From Roseburia_D sp964388945 (GTDB taxonomy: Bacteria > Bacillota > Clostridia > Lachnospirales > Lachnospiraceae), in the NCBI GenBank assembly GCA_964388945.1, contig CAYMCM010000002.1, positions 1 to 64,000 of the forward strand: a DNA stretch of 64,000 bases, read 5' to 3'. Positions within the stretch are counted from its first letter, which is position 1. The number at the start of each line of letters is the position of its first letter. This document shows positions 33,476 through 42,258 of the stretch, piece after piece. A program made the position numbers and the translations under genes. Below the pieces are notes generated by a model. It saw only the letters and a list, made by a program, of their open reading frames with translations. It was not told the origin of the DNA and ran no database searches.

Positions 33476-34651
33476 ATGAAACGAGCAATGCAAAGATTTT
33501 TAAGTCTGGGAGTGGCAGTCGTTCTGTCATTTACCATGCTCACGGGATGTGGAAACAGTAATGATGCAAAAGGTGAGTCAAGTGAAGAACCGGCTGCGGC
33601 AAGCGGCGGTGTGAAAATCGGTGTTCTGGTGCAGGATGTAAGTGGAGAAGAGGCGTTAGGATTCCGTGCATATTATGAAGATTATGTTGAAAAACAGTAT
33701 GATGTAACCTTTACATATACGGAGGAACTGACGGATGCGGCAAGTGAAAAGTCTGCAATCGAAAAGTTTGCTTCACAGGGGTATCAGGCGGTCATATCTT
33801 TTTCCAGCAATGACCGTGCACTGCAGATTGAAACCTGCGAGGAAAATAAGATTTATTATGCAGTTGCAGCAGGTAACTTAGACGAGGATCAGTATGAAAA
33901 ATATAAAACATATGAATATTTTGTAGGACAGGTCGGACCGAGCATGGATACAGAGTATCAGGCAGGTGTAGAGATGGGAAAATATTTTGCGGATAAGGGT
34001 ATAAAAACCGTTGCTGTTTACGGAGCATTTATTCCGAATCCGATGCATGTATACCGCGTTGCAGGAGTGCTGTCCGGTTTGGGACTTTCTTATGGCGGAG
34101 CAACCGAAGAGGCAGATGTAGTGGGTCAGATTTTTGCGGATCAGAGTCTGGATCTGTCAAAGATTGCCGGGGACATTCAGGTAGTTTCTTATCTGCAGGG
34201 GTATGGAGATACTACAACGGACGAGATCAATGCAGCTATTCAGGCAAATCCGGAGGCGTTTATCTCTGTTGGTATGGCAACAACATTTTTTACACAGCAA
34301 TTAAATGCGGCAGGTATCGAATTTTCTGATATTGATTCCTTTACAAATGGAAATGGTGAAGCAATTAAGAGCGGAAAACTGGTATATCTTGCAGGTAAGT
34401 ATTCTTCCAGTGTAGGACCGGCTTTTGCACTTGTTATGAATGCTGTAAATGGAAATGTGATCCGTGATGCAGAAGGAAATGCAATTTCTGTCAGCCAGAA
34501 TTATCTTGTGGCAACGGACGAAGAGAGCTTTGACGAGTATTACGTGACAGATAATGGAGATAATCCGATCTACAATAAGGAAACACTGGATACGATCATT
34601 GGTGATTCTGTGACCAGTGAAGATATTATCAAGCTTGCTGAATCAAAATAA
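33476..34651 (+). CDS. Sugar ABC importer substrate-binding lipoprotein
   Basis: 391 residues. Signal peptide MKRAMQRFLSLGVAVVLSFT then lipobox LTGC with Cys25, and a Ser/Glu/Ala-rich linker. The mature domain is a periplasmic-binding-protein type I fold (VKIGVLVQDVSGEEALGFRAYYED, YQAVISFSSNDRA, VAVYGAFIPNPMHVYRVAG). It captures the sugar or glycoside for the ATPase and two permeases around it. The two hairpins after its stop may stabilise this part of the message, as binding proteins are needed in excess. Confidence 0.9.
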   Translation: MKRAMQRFLSLGVAVVLSFTMLTGCGNSNDAKGESSEEPAAASGGVKIGVLVQDVSGEEALGFRAYYEDYVEKQYDVTFTYTEELTDAASEKSAIEKFASQGYQAVISFSSNDRALQIETCEENKIYYAVAAGNLDEDQYEKYKTYEYFVGQVGPSMDTEYQAGVEMGKYFADKGIKTVAVYGAFIPNPMHVYRVAGVLSGLGLSYGGATEEADVVGQIFADQSLDLSKIAGDIQVVSYLQGYGDTTTDEINAAIQANPEAFISVGMATTFFTQQLNAAGIEFSDIDSFTNGNGEAIKSGKLVYLAGKYSSSVGPAFALVMNAVNGNVIRDAEGNAISVSQNYLVATDEESFDEYYVTDNGDNPIYNKETLDTIIGDSVTSEDIIKLAESK

Positions 34652-34667
34652 AGGAGCTTTTTAGATA

Positions 34668-34730
34668 GCACGGCTCCCCCAAAAGAGCCGTGCGTTCTCA
34701 GAAGAGATGAAAGAGTTCATCTTTTCTGAG
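34668..34730 (+). promoter_or_regulatory. Tandem intercistronic hairpins after the binding-protein gene
   Basis: Hairpin 1: GCACGGCTC (34668-34676) pairs with 34685-34693, 9 bp perfect. Hairpin 2: CTCAGAAGAGATGAA (34697-34711) pairs with 34716-34730, 15 bp with one G-U. Neither is followed by a T run, so full termination is unlikely. A processing or mRNA-stability element that raises binding-protein expression over the downstream permease is more likely. Confidence 0.65.
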
Positions 34731-34780
34731 AGGTATTGATACCCATTTCCCAAAAAAGAAAAGAAAAGAGGAGATAGATA

Positions 34781-35806
34781 ATGAGTAAAAAAGCAAAAAA
34801 GCACTGGATGAAAAATGTAGCCGGAGCACTGGCAATCCCTGTACTTGCGGCAGTGCTGCTGCAGGGGATCTGTATGGCAAATGGAAGAACGATGATCGCG
34901 AATATGGTCAGTTTTGACAATTTTATGGTTTATACGGCGATCGTCATGATCACAACAATCGCATTGTCTGTGAATTTAAATAGTGGACGATTTGATTTTT
35001 CACTGGGTTCTATGGCAATTCTTTCTTCAGTTCTGGGCGCAAAGATCAGCTATGGTATTCTCGGCGGAGGAAGCGGAAGCGCACTGCTCATGCTGATACT
35101 GACCGTGATTTTTGGAATGCTGCTTGGGCTGTTATCCGGATTATTGTATATTGCGTTACGCCTGCCTCCGATCATCACATCTCTTGGCGTTACACTTATT
35201 TATGAAGGAATTATTTTCACGATCACTGAGGGACGTTATGTCATGAAAGAAGTGCAGAATGCATCTATGACGGCATTTACCGGAAATTGGATCTATGCAG
35301 CCATTATTATTGCAGCCGTTTTAGTGATCTGCATTGTGATCTTCGATTATACAAAGTTCGGCTATGATTATAATGCTTTAAAAAACGGGCAGAAAGTTGC
35401 CGTAAACACCGGAACGAAAGAGATATTCAATGCGGTCGGCTGCTATGTGATCTGCGGCGGACTTATGGGATTAGTCGGATTTTTAAATGCGGCAAGAAAT
35501 GCAACGATCAACGGCGGACAGCTTAATTTTGGTTCCATCAGTATTATGTTTACTGCGTTTTTACCGATGTTTATCGGTTCGTATATCAGCAGATTTACCA
35601 ATGAGAAAATCGGTTTTTTGCTTGCGGCGGTATGTATGTCCATGCTGAATTCTACCTTTGCGGTATTTTCAAATGAGGTAAGCGCTTCCATGCAGGCGAT
35701 CATCAATGCGGTACTGTTAGTAGTTTTCCTGATCTATCTGAGCAACGAGCATTTACTTGCAGAGCTTTTCGGCAGAAAAAATAAACAGAAGACGGAGGGA
35801 AAATAA
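34781..35806 (+). CDS. Sugar ABC importer permease, RbsC-like (second)
   Basis: 341 residues, eight to ten hydrophobic helices, CUT2 family: SVNLNSGRFDFSLGSMAILSS near residues 63-83, ALRLPPIITSLGVTLIYEGI, and AFLPMFIGSYISRF in the position of the FGG(x)GT loop of canonical RbsC. Ribosome site AAAAGAGGAG precedes the ATG. It partners the first permease of the operon. Only one base separates its stop from the GH3 start, so the importer and hydrolase are translated together. Confidence 0.9.
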   Translation: MSKKAKKHWMKNVAGALAIPVLAAVLLQGICMANGRTMIANMVSFDNFMVYTAIVMITTIALSVNLNSGRFDFSLGSMAILSSVLGAKISYGILGGGSGSALLMLILTVIFGMLLGLLSGLLYIALRLPPIITSLGVTLIYEGIIFTITEGRYVMKEVQNASMTAFTGNWIYAAIIIAAVLVICIVIFDYTKFGYDYNALKNGQKVAVNTGTKEIFNAVGCYVICGGLMGLVGFLNAARNATINGGQLNFGSISIMFTAFLPMFIGSYISRFTNEKIGFLLAAVCMSMLNSTFAVFSNEVSASMQAIINAVLLVVFLIYLSNEHLLAELFGRKNKQKTEGK

Positions 35807-35807
35807 T

Positions 35808-37493
35808 ATGATCAATTTAATGAAACAGCCCTTTTTTCTTTCAGAAAAGGATATTGAATGGGTGGAAAATACAAAAAAGCATATGACGCTTGAGGAAAAA
35901 ATAGGACAGTTGTTTGTACCGATCGGATATTCAGGGGAAGCGGAATATCTCGATCAGGTCATGCTTGCACATCACATCGGAGGAATCATGTATCGGTGCG
36001 GAAAGGCAGAGGAGATGCAGCAGACACATCGGTATCTTCAGGAAAATAGTAAGATCCCGCTTTTGATCGGTGCGAATCTTGAGGATGGCGGCTGCGGGAT
36101 CGCTGTTGATGGGACACAGTACGGTAAGCAAATGCAGGTGGCTGCAACCGGGGACGCAGAGGATGCTTACAGACTTGGAAAAGTAAGCTGCAGTGAAGGT
36201 GCTGCGGTTGGATGTAATTGGGCATTTGCGCCTGTCGTGGATATAGACAGAAACTGGAGAAATCCTATCACCAATGTGCGTACCTATGGAAATGATCCGG
36301 ACAGGGTGTTGGCGTATGGATGTAATTACATGAAAGCCGCAAAAGAAGAAAATGTACTGGTTGCGATTAAGCACTTCCCGGGAGATGGGTGTGATGAGGT
36401 AGACCAGCATATCCTCACAAGTGTCAATGATCTTTCATGCGAGGAATGGGATAAGACCTATGGAAAAATTTATAAAGGTCTGATCGATGCGGGAGCGCAG
36501 ACCGTAATGGTAGGCCATATTGCACAGCCGGCATATCAGAAAAAATACAATCCTGATTTTCCGGAGAAATTAGTACCGGCATCTTTGTCTCCGGAGCTTT
36601 TAAAAGGTCTTCTTCGTCAAAAACTGGGATTCAACGGGCTGATCGTCACAGATTCTACCTGTATGGTTGGTTTCAGCAGCGCAATGAAGCGTGAAAAGGC
36701 AGTGCCGTATGCAATAGAGGCAGGCTGTGATATGTTTCTGTTTAATAAAGATCTGGAAGAAGATTACCAGTATATGTTAAATGGTTACAAACAGGGTATC
36801 CTGTCTGAACAGCGTCTGGATGAAGCACTGACAAGAATACTGGCAACGAAAGCGGCACTTGGTCTGCATAAAAAGAAAAAAGAAGAAATTGTTCCGGTGG
36901 TATCTGCATTGGAGATCTTAAAATCAAAAGAACATGAAGCATGGGCGAAGAAAAGTGCAGATACAGCGGTGACGCTGGTAAAAGATACCGCAAAGCTCTT
37001 GCCGCTCAGTCCGAAGAAAACGAAAAAGGTATTGCTTGAAATCATGGGAGATTTCCCATCAAATGAAAGAGTAGTTAAAAGTTTTGAGGAACGTTTGATG
37101 AAAGAAGGTTTTTTGGTAGAACGGTATGAACATGAAAATTTTGAAACTGCAAAATTTGATGTAGAAACGTTTAAGAAGAACTATGATCTGGTGATCTATA
37201 TCGGCAATGTAGAAAATGCTTCGAATAAAGTGACAAACCGTTTATCATGGTTCACATTCTGGGGCAATGGCAATAATGTACCGTGGTTTGTGGAGGAAAG
37301 ACCGACACTGTTTATCAGTCTGGCAAATCCTTATCATCTGGTGGATGTTCCGATGATAAAAACTTATATCAATGCTTATTCCAATAGTGAGTATGTCATT
37401 GAGAGCGTTGTTGATAAGCTTATGGGAAGAAGCAGTTTTACCGGAAAAAGTCCGGTAGATCCATTTTGCGGAAAAGAATATTTGAAATGGTAG
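35808..37493 (+). CDS. GH3 glycosidase, NagZ-like beta-hexosaminidase type
   Basis: 561 residues from ATG 35808 with GGAGGG upstream; no signal peptide, so cytoplasmic. The barrel begins MTLEEKIGQLFVPIGY. The acid/base loop is K188-HFPGDG followed by D199-Q-H201, the Asp/His pattern of the NagZ-type branch of GH3; the nucleophile is probably the Asp of GLIVTDSTCM. A C-terminal alpha/beta domain follows (TVTLVKDTAKLLPLSPKKTKKVLLEIMGD). Its real substrate is unknown: the operon is for rhamnosides, so it may cleave a beta-linked sugar (glucose, GlcNAc or other) from the imported compound. The decayed homologue at 23470-24612 lacks the first third. Confidence 0.85.
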   Translation: MINLMKQPFFLSEKDIEWVENTKKHMTLEEKIGQLFVPIGYSGEAEYLDQVMLAHHIGGIMYRCGKAEEMQQTHRYLQENSKIPLLIGANLEDGGCGIAVDGTQYGKQMQVAATGDAEDAYRLGKVSCSEGAAVGCNWAFAPVVDIDRNWRNPITNVRTYGNDPDRVLAYGCNYMKAAKEENVLVAIKHFPGDGCDEVDQHILTSVNDLSCEEWDKTYGKIYKGLIDAGAQTVMVGHIAQPAYQKKYNPDFPEKLVPASLSPELLKGLLRQKLGFNGLIVTDSTCMVGFSSAMKREKAVPYAIEAGCDMFLFNKDLEEDYQYMLNGYKQGILSEQRLDEALTRILATKAALGLHKKKKEEIVPVVSALEILKSKEHEAWAKKSADTAVTLVKDTAKLLPLSPKKTKKVLLEIMGDFPSNERVVKSFEERLMKEGFLVERYEHENFETAKFDVETFKKNYDLVIYIGNVENASNKVTNRLSWFTFWGNGNNVPWFVEERPTLFISLANPYHLVDVPMIKTYINAYSNSEYVIESVVDKLMGRSSFTGKSPVDPFCGKEYLKW

Positions 37494-37506
37494 TGAAAGG
37501 GAATCT

Positions 37507-39003
37507 ATGGAAAAAAATACAGAATTACTAAACAAAGCATTGCATTTACTGCCGGAGGTGAGAAAAACAAAGATCGTACCCCCAAAAGGGCAGAGTTTTT
37601 TTGAACCGCTCGGTAAGGGTGGAATGGTGGAGATCGATTTTGGCAGACACATGGTCGGATATCTGCATTTGAAGTTGGGATATATCAATTCGCATCCGGA
37701 TGCACCGGTCTGGTTAAAAATTTATTTTGCAGAATCTAAAAAAGAATTGGAAGAAAAGGTGGAAAATTATGATGGCTGGATTTGTTCTGGCTGGGTACAG
37801 CAGGAGCAGATCCATGTGGATGTGATCCCGGCAGAGATAGAACTTCCGAGAAGATATGCGTTTCGATATGTAAAGATAGAGGTTTTGGATATCAGCAGTA
37901 AATTTAAACTTACGATAGAGGATGCTTATGTGGAAGCAGTATCTTCTGCGGATGAGAGTACACTGATGCCATATGAAAGTACGGACAAAGAATTGGTTGC
38001 GATTGACCGGATCGCATGTAATACGCTGCATGATTGTATGCAGCAGGTATTTGAGGATGGACCAAAGCGTGACCGGAGATTATGGATCGGAGATCTGCGT
38101 TTGCAGGCACTTGCCAATTATGAAACCTATCGAATGAATGACATGGTAAAAGGCTGTCTGTATCTGTTTGCGGCACTTCCTATGGAAAATGGACAGGTGG
38201 GAGCCTGCGTATTTATGGAACCGGAACCGGAAGTAGATGATACTTGTATGTTTGATTATTCTTTACTTTTTATCCCGACACTTTGGGATTATTATCAGGA
38301 AACCGGTGACAGACAGGCGCTCGAAGAATTGTGGCTGACGGTAAAACAGCAGTTAAAACTTGCAGAAGAGCGGGTGGATGAAGATGGGATCGTAGCAGAC
38401 AGCGATGTTCTGGGCTGGTGTTTTCTCGACTGGTCATTGGAACTGAATAAACAGGCAGGAGCCCAGGGAGTGCTGTTGTATGCATTGAAAGCGGCAATCC
38501 GGATCGCAGAAGAACTAAAGGAAGATCGTGAAGCGGAAATGATGCAGAAAAAGTATGATCTTTATTGCGGGGCAGCAAAAAAATATTTTTGGGATGAAAA
38601 ACAAAAGCTTTTTGTGAGCGGAAAAGACAGACAGGTTTCCTATGCAAGTCAGGTATGGCTGATACTTGGCTGTGCTGCGGATCAAAAAGAGGGCATTGAT
38701 ATTTTACATAGGGTAGCACAGCATAAAAATGCAGTGCGTATCGTTACGCCATACATGTATCATTATTATATTGAGGCGTTTTTGCAGTGCGGGGAAAAAG
38801 AGGAAGCACTTCAGATCATGAAAACATACTGGGGAGGAATGGCAAAGCAGGGGGCTGATACCTTCTGGGAACTGTATGATTCGAAGAATCCGGAAGAATC
38901 TCCGTATGGCGGAACCATTGTAAACAGTTATTGCCATGCATGGAGCTGCGCTCCGGCGTATTTTCTCAGGAGATATTATACAGGCAAATTTGGAAAATGG
39001 TAG
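37507..39003 (+). CDS. Short GH78-like alpha-L-rhamnosidase
   Basis: 498 residues, no signal. The (alpha/alpha)6 barrel is recognisable by DCMQQVFEDGPKRDRRLWIGDLRLQALANYETY (residues ~178-210), the counterpart of the GH78 motif DCPQRSERLGWTGDAQ, and by DTFWELYDSKNPEESPYGG and NSYCHAWSCAPAYFL near the end. Only one N-terminal beta domain precedes the barrel, against three or four in large GH78 enzymes, which makes it about half the usual size. In its catalytic loop an Arg stands where the second acidic residue of the classic motif lies. With GH3 and rhaBAD in the same run, hydrolysis of an imported rhamnoside is the likely role. Start ATG has AAAGGGAA upstream. Confidence 0.8.
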   Translation: MEKNTELLNKALHLLPEVRKTKIVPPKGQSFFEPLGKGGMVEIDFGRHMVGYLHLKLGYINSHPDAPVWLKIYFAESKKELEEKVENYDGWICSGWVQQEQIHVDVIPAEIELPRRYAFRYVKIEVLDISSKFKLTIEDAYVEAVSSADESTLMPYESTDKELVAIDRIACNTLHDCMQQVFEDGPKRDRRLWIGDLRLQALANYETYRMNDMVKGCLYLFAALPMENGQVGACVFMEPEPEVDDTCMFDYSLLFIPTLWDYYQETGDRQALEELWLTVKQQLKLAEERVDEDGIVADSDVLGWCFLDWSLELNKQAGAQGVLLYALKAAIRIAEELKEDREAEMMQKKYDLYCGAAKKYFWDEKQKLFVSGKDRQVSYASQVWLILGCAADQKEGIDILHRVAQHKNAVRIVTPYMYHYYIEAFLQCGEKEEALQIMKTYWGGMAKQGADTFWELYDSKNPEESPYGGTIVNSYCHAWSCAPAYFLRRYYTGKFGKW

Positions 39004-39011
39004 GTGAGAGC

Positions 39012-40745
39012 ATGAAAAAAATAAGAAGTAAAGTATTGGTAATGATCACAATATTTGTGGCGATATTTGTTCTGAACGTAGCAACTGCAATTTATGCCCA
39101 GTATAATGTGACAATGGCTGGGGAGAAGATCACGGAATATTATATTCCGATACAGACGGAGATCTTTACGATACAAAAAAGTATGGAAAGAGGACAGAAG
39201 TATTTAAATATCATAAGTCTGTATGACGATGCGGATCTTCGTGTGCAATTAGAGAGTGCCCTGTCAGAAGAGATAGAGACTCTTTATGCAAGTGAAACAA
39301 AAGTGGACTCCTATTTAGCAGAGATAGAGGATGAAAAATTAGAAAGTGCGATGCGTGCATATACAGATTTTCTGGAAGAAGTGATCGTGCAGTTTACAGC
39401 GATACAGGAATATGTGGATGAAGGAGATTTTGAGAATGCCAATACGGCACTTGGAGTCGAATTTCAGAGTCTTGTAACAGAGAAGGGAGAGTCGGCAGAA
39501 ACGGAGCTGACCAAAGTACTGGAAGCTGGAATTACAAGATCATCGCAGGAGTATAACGGTGCGATGCAGATCAATCTGCGTGTAACCATTCTGCTGTTGG
39601 GAATCTTTGCTGTGGTGGCAGTCATAGTCTGGCTGATCGCGAAAAAAACGGTGAGCGATCCGGCAAGTCATGCAAGCTCCCAGTTGAATGATATAATAGA
39701 CGGCATTAATCAGATGCGCGGAGATCTGACAGAGCGCATAGATGTGGTTTCTAAAGATGAGATCGGGCAGTTATCAGAAGGAATCAACAATTTTATCATA
39801 CAGCTTCAGGTAGTCATGCAGAAAGTAAAATTGCAGTCGGAACAGATGGAGCAGTCTTTAAAAGAAATGGATCGTGAAGTCAGCAGTTCTGATGAAAATG
39901 TGAATAGTGTGGCTGCAGTTATGCAGCAGATCACTGCCAGTATGGAGGAAATAACCGCTACCATTGAAGGATTAAGCGGGAATACGCAGGATATTTTAAA
40001 ATCGGTAAACAGTGTCAATGACCAGACGAAAGAAGGAGTTGCGCTGGCGACGGATATTAAGGCACTTGCGATCGGGATCAAGGAGGAGACCGAAAAGAAA
40101 AAAGATGAGATCCATGACATTATGTCGGAAAAACAGCAGATTTTGCATACATCGATTGAAGACAGCCGGAAGATAGAAAACATCAACAATCTCACGAATG
40201 ATATTTTAGAGATCGCAAGCCAGACAAATTTACTTGCGCTTAACGCATCGATCGAAGCGGCACGGGCTGGAGAAGTAGGAAAAGGATTTGCAGTCGTAGC
40301 AGATGAGATACGGCAGCTTGCGGAAAACAGTAAAAATACAGCAAACGATATTCAGGAGATCAGTCAGCTTGTGATCTCGGCAGTGAATAAGCTGATGGAG
40401 AACGCACAGGATCTGATGGGATTTATGCAGGAAAGAGTGCTTGATGATTATGTTGGGTTTGAAGGCGCGGCGGATATGTATTACGAAAAAGCAGAGCATA
40501 TGGATCATATTATGGGCATTTTTGATATGAATATTGCACAACTGCGTCAGACCATAGAAAAGATCACAGAAGGAACTACGAATATCACTGTGGCGGTAGG
40601 GGAAAATGCAACCGGTGTTAGTACGGCAACAGAAAATGTTACAAGCCTTGCGGGTTCGATTACCGTGATCCACGGACAGGCGGCAAAAAATATGGAGTCG
40701 TCGGAAAATCTGATGTCTGAATTAAAACGGTTTAAAAAGATATAG
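39012..40745 (+). CDS. Methyl-accepting chemotaxis protein in the rhamnoside operon
   Basis: 577 residues from ATG 39012 (GGTGAGAGC before it); the upstream in-frame stretch lies inside the GH78-like gene. TM1 is residues ~8-30 (VLVMITIFVAIFVLNVATAI), then a four-helix-bundle sensor (~30-190), TM2 (VTILLLGIFAVVAVIVWLIA), HAMP (IDGINQMRGDLTERIDVVSKDEIGQL) and a signalling hairpin with the tip ILEIASQTNLLALNASIEAARAG. It probably senses a compound tied to the operon, either directly or through the binding lipoprotein encoded upstream. Only 8 bp separate it from the hydrolase gene. Confidence 0.92.
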   Translation: MKKIRSKVLVMITIFVAIFVLNVATAIYAQYNVTMAGEKITEYYIPIQTEIFTIQKSMERGQKYLNIISLYDDADLRVQLESALSEEIETLYASETKVDSYLAEIEDEKLESAMRAYTDFLEEVIVQFTAIQEYVDEGDFENANTALGVEFQSLVTEKGESAETELTKVLEAGITRSSQEYNGAMQINLRVTILLLGIFAVVAVIVWLIAKKTVSDPASHASSQLNDIIDGINQMRGDLTERIDVVSKDEIGQLSEGINNFIIQLQVVMQKVKLQSEQMEQSLKEMDREVSSSDENVNSVAAVMQQITASMEEITATIEGLSGNTQDILKSVNSVNDQTKEGVALATDIKALAIGIKEETEKKKDEIHDIMSEKQQILHTSIEDSRKIENINNLTNDILEIASQTNLLALNASIEAARAGEVGKGFAVVADEIRQLAENSKNTANDIQEISQLVISAVNKLMENAQDLMGFMQERVLDDYVGFEGAADMYYEKAEHMDHIMGIFDMNIAQLRQTIEKITEGTTNITVAVGENATGVSTATENVTSLAGSITVIHGQAAKNMESSENLMSELKRFKKI

Positions 40746-40804
40746 AAAATAAGGACAGTTTTTTGGTCTAATCAGAGCCTAAAAAACTGTCCTTATTTTT
40801 GTTA
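40742..40804. repeat. 63-bp hairpin repeat, copy 2
   Basis: Begins at the chemoreceptor stop codon and ends 38 bp before rhaB. The stem AAGGACAGTTTTTT pairs perfectly with AAAAAACTGTCCTT, with an inner GGTCT/AGAGCC helix and a T-rich end, so it should terminate transcription at least partly and reduce read-through into rhaB. 61/63 identical to copy 1 at 27442-27504. The 38 bp left before rhaB contain no clear promoter, so rhaB probably depends on read-through. Confidence 0.85.
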
Positions 40805-40842
40805 TTCTTAGATCATCAACAGGAGATAAAGGAGAGCCGAAC

Positions 40843-42240
40843 ATGGATAGGAAATATTATCTGGCAGTCGATATCGGGGCTTCCAGCGGCCGCCATATGC
40901 TTTCCCATCTGGAGGACGGAAAGATGGTGTTAGAGGAGATCTACCGTTTCCCGAATGGGATGACAGAAAAAGACGGACACAAGATCTGGGATGTCGATCA
41001 GTTGTTCAATGAGATTCTTGCCGGGATGAAAAAATGTGCTTTGGCAGGAAAGATCCCATACAGCATGGGAATCGACACCTGGGCGGTGGATTTTGTTTTG
41101 CTGGATGCAAAAGATAAAAGGATCGGGGACGCAGTTGCTTATCGTGATGGAAGAACTGCGGGGATGGACGAGAAAGTTTATGAACAGATTCCGGAAGAGA
41201 TGCTCTATCAGAAAACAGGAATACAAAAGCAGATATTTAATACGATCTATCAGTTGATGGCGGTAAAGGAACAAACGCCAAAACAGTTACAAAAAGCGAA
41301 AACCATGCTGATGATTCCGGATTATTTTCATTTTCTTCTGACCGGAAAAAAGGTACATGAATATACGAACGCGACAACGACACAGCTTGTAGATCCGAAG
41401 ACGAAGGATTGGGACAGAGAGCTGATACAAAAACTTGGTTATCCGGAAGAAATTTTTGGAAAGATTAAAAATCCGGGTTATGAAGTAGGCGGACTTACAG
41501 AGGAGATCCGGGAACAAGTCGGATTTAACTGCAAAGTGGTTCTTCCGCCGACACACGATACCGCATCTGCGGTCGTTGCGGTTCCGACGCAGGAGGAGCA
41601 TGCACTTTATATCAGTTCCGGAACATGGTCGCTTATGGGAACGGAACTGATGCAGGCAGACTGCACGAAAGAGAGCAGAGAGAGTAACCTGACGAATGAG
41701 GGCGGATATGATTACCGGTTCCGCTATCTGAAAAATATCATGGGACTCTGGATGATCCAGTCGGTACGCAAAGAGATCGCACCGGACATGAGTTTTGGAG
41801 AAATCTGTGAACTTGCGTCAAAGGAGGATATTTCTTCCATTGTAGATGCAAATGATGCGAGATTTTTAGCACCGGAAAATATGACGGAGGAAGTAAAAAA
41901 GGCGTGCAGGGAATCCATGCAGCAGATACCGGAAACGATCGCGGAGGTGGCGGCAGTCATCTACAACAGCCTTGCGGAGTGTTATGCGGCTACGGTCAAA
42001 GAGATCGAGGCACTGACAGGAAGAGAGTACCGCCAGATCCACATTGTGGGCGGAGGCGCAAATGCACGGTATTTAAATGAACTTACCGCAAAATCTACCG
42101 GCAAAAAAATATATGCGGGACCGACGGAGGCTACGGCAGTCGGCAATATCGCCGCACAGATGATTGCGGCGGGAGCTTTAAAAGATTTAAAAGAAGCAAG
42201 ACAGTGCATATTTGAATCATTTGAAATCCATGAATTTTAA
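40843..42240 (+). CDS. rhaB: L-rhamnulokinase
   Basis: 465 residues of the FGGY kinase family: N-terminal AVDIGASSGRHML (phosphate 1), GIDTWAVDFVLLD, then PTHDTASAVVAVP, YISSGTWSLMG (typical of rhamnulokinases) and IHIVGGGANARYLNEL (adenosine motif). It phosphorylates L-rhamnulose to L-rhamnulose 1-phosphate in the cytoplasm. AAAGGAGAG precedes the ATG. First of the rhaB-rhaA-rhaD-fucO run. Confidence 0.95.
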   Translation: MDRKYYLAVDIGASSGRHMLSHLEDGKMVLEEIYRFPNGMTEKDGHKIWDVDQLFNEILAGMKKCALAGKIPYSMGIDTWAVDFVLLDAKDKRIGDAVAYRDGRTAGMDEKVYEQIPEEMLYQKTGIQKQIFNTIYQLMAVKEQTPKQLQKAKTMLMIPDYFHFLLTGKKVHEYTNATTTQLVDPKTKDWDRELIQKLGYPEEIFGKIKNPGYEVGGLTEEIREQVGFNCKVVLPPTHDTASAVVAVPTQEEHALYISSGTWSLMGTELMQADCTKESRESNLTNEGGYDYRFRYLKNIMGLWMIQSVRKEIAPDMSFGEICELASKEDISSIVDANDARFLAPENMTEEVKKACRESMQQIPETIAEVAAVIYNSLAECYAATVKEIEALTGREYRQIHIVGGGANARYLNELTAKSTGKKIYAGPTEATAVGNIAAQMIAAGALKDLKEARQCIFESFEIHEF

Positions 42241-42258
42241 AAGAGAAGGAGAAGAACT

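Noticed and set aside
40742..40804. Reading the 63-bp repeats as CRISPR or as an insertion-sequence end
   Set aside because: There are only two copies 13 kb apart, with no spacers, no cas genes and no transposase. The hairpin-plus-T-run form fits a terminator-like repeat.
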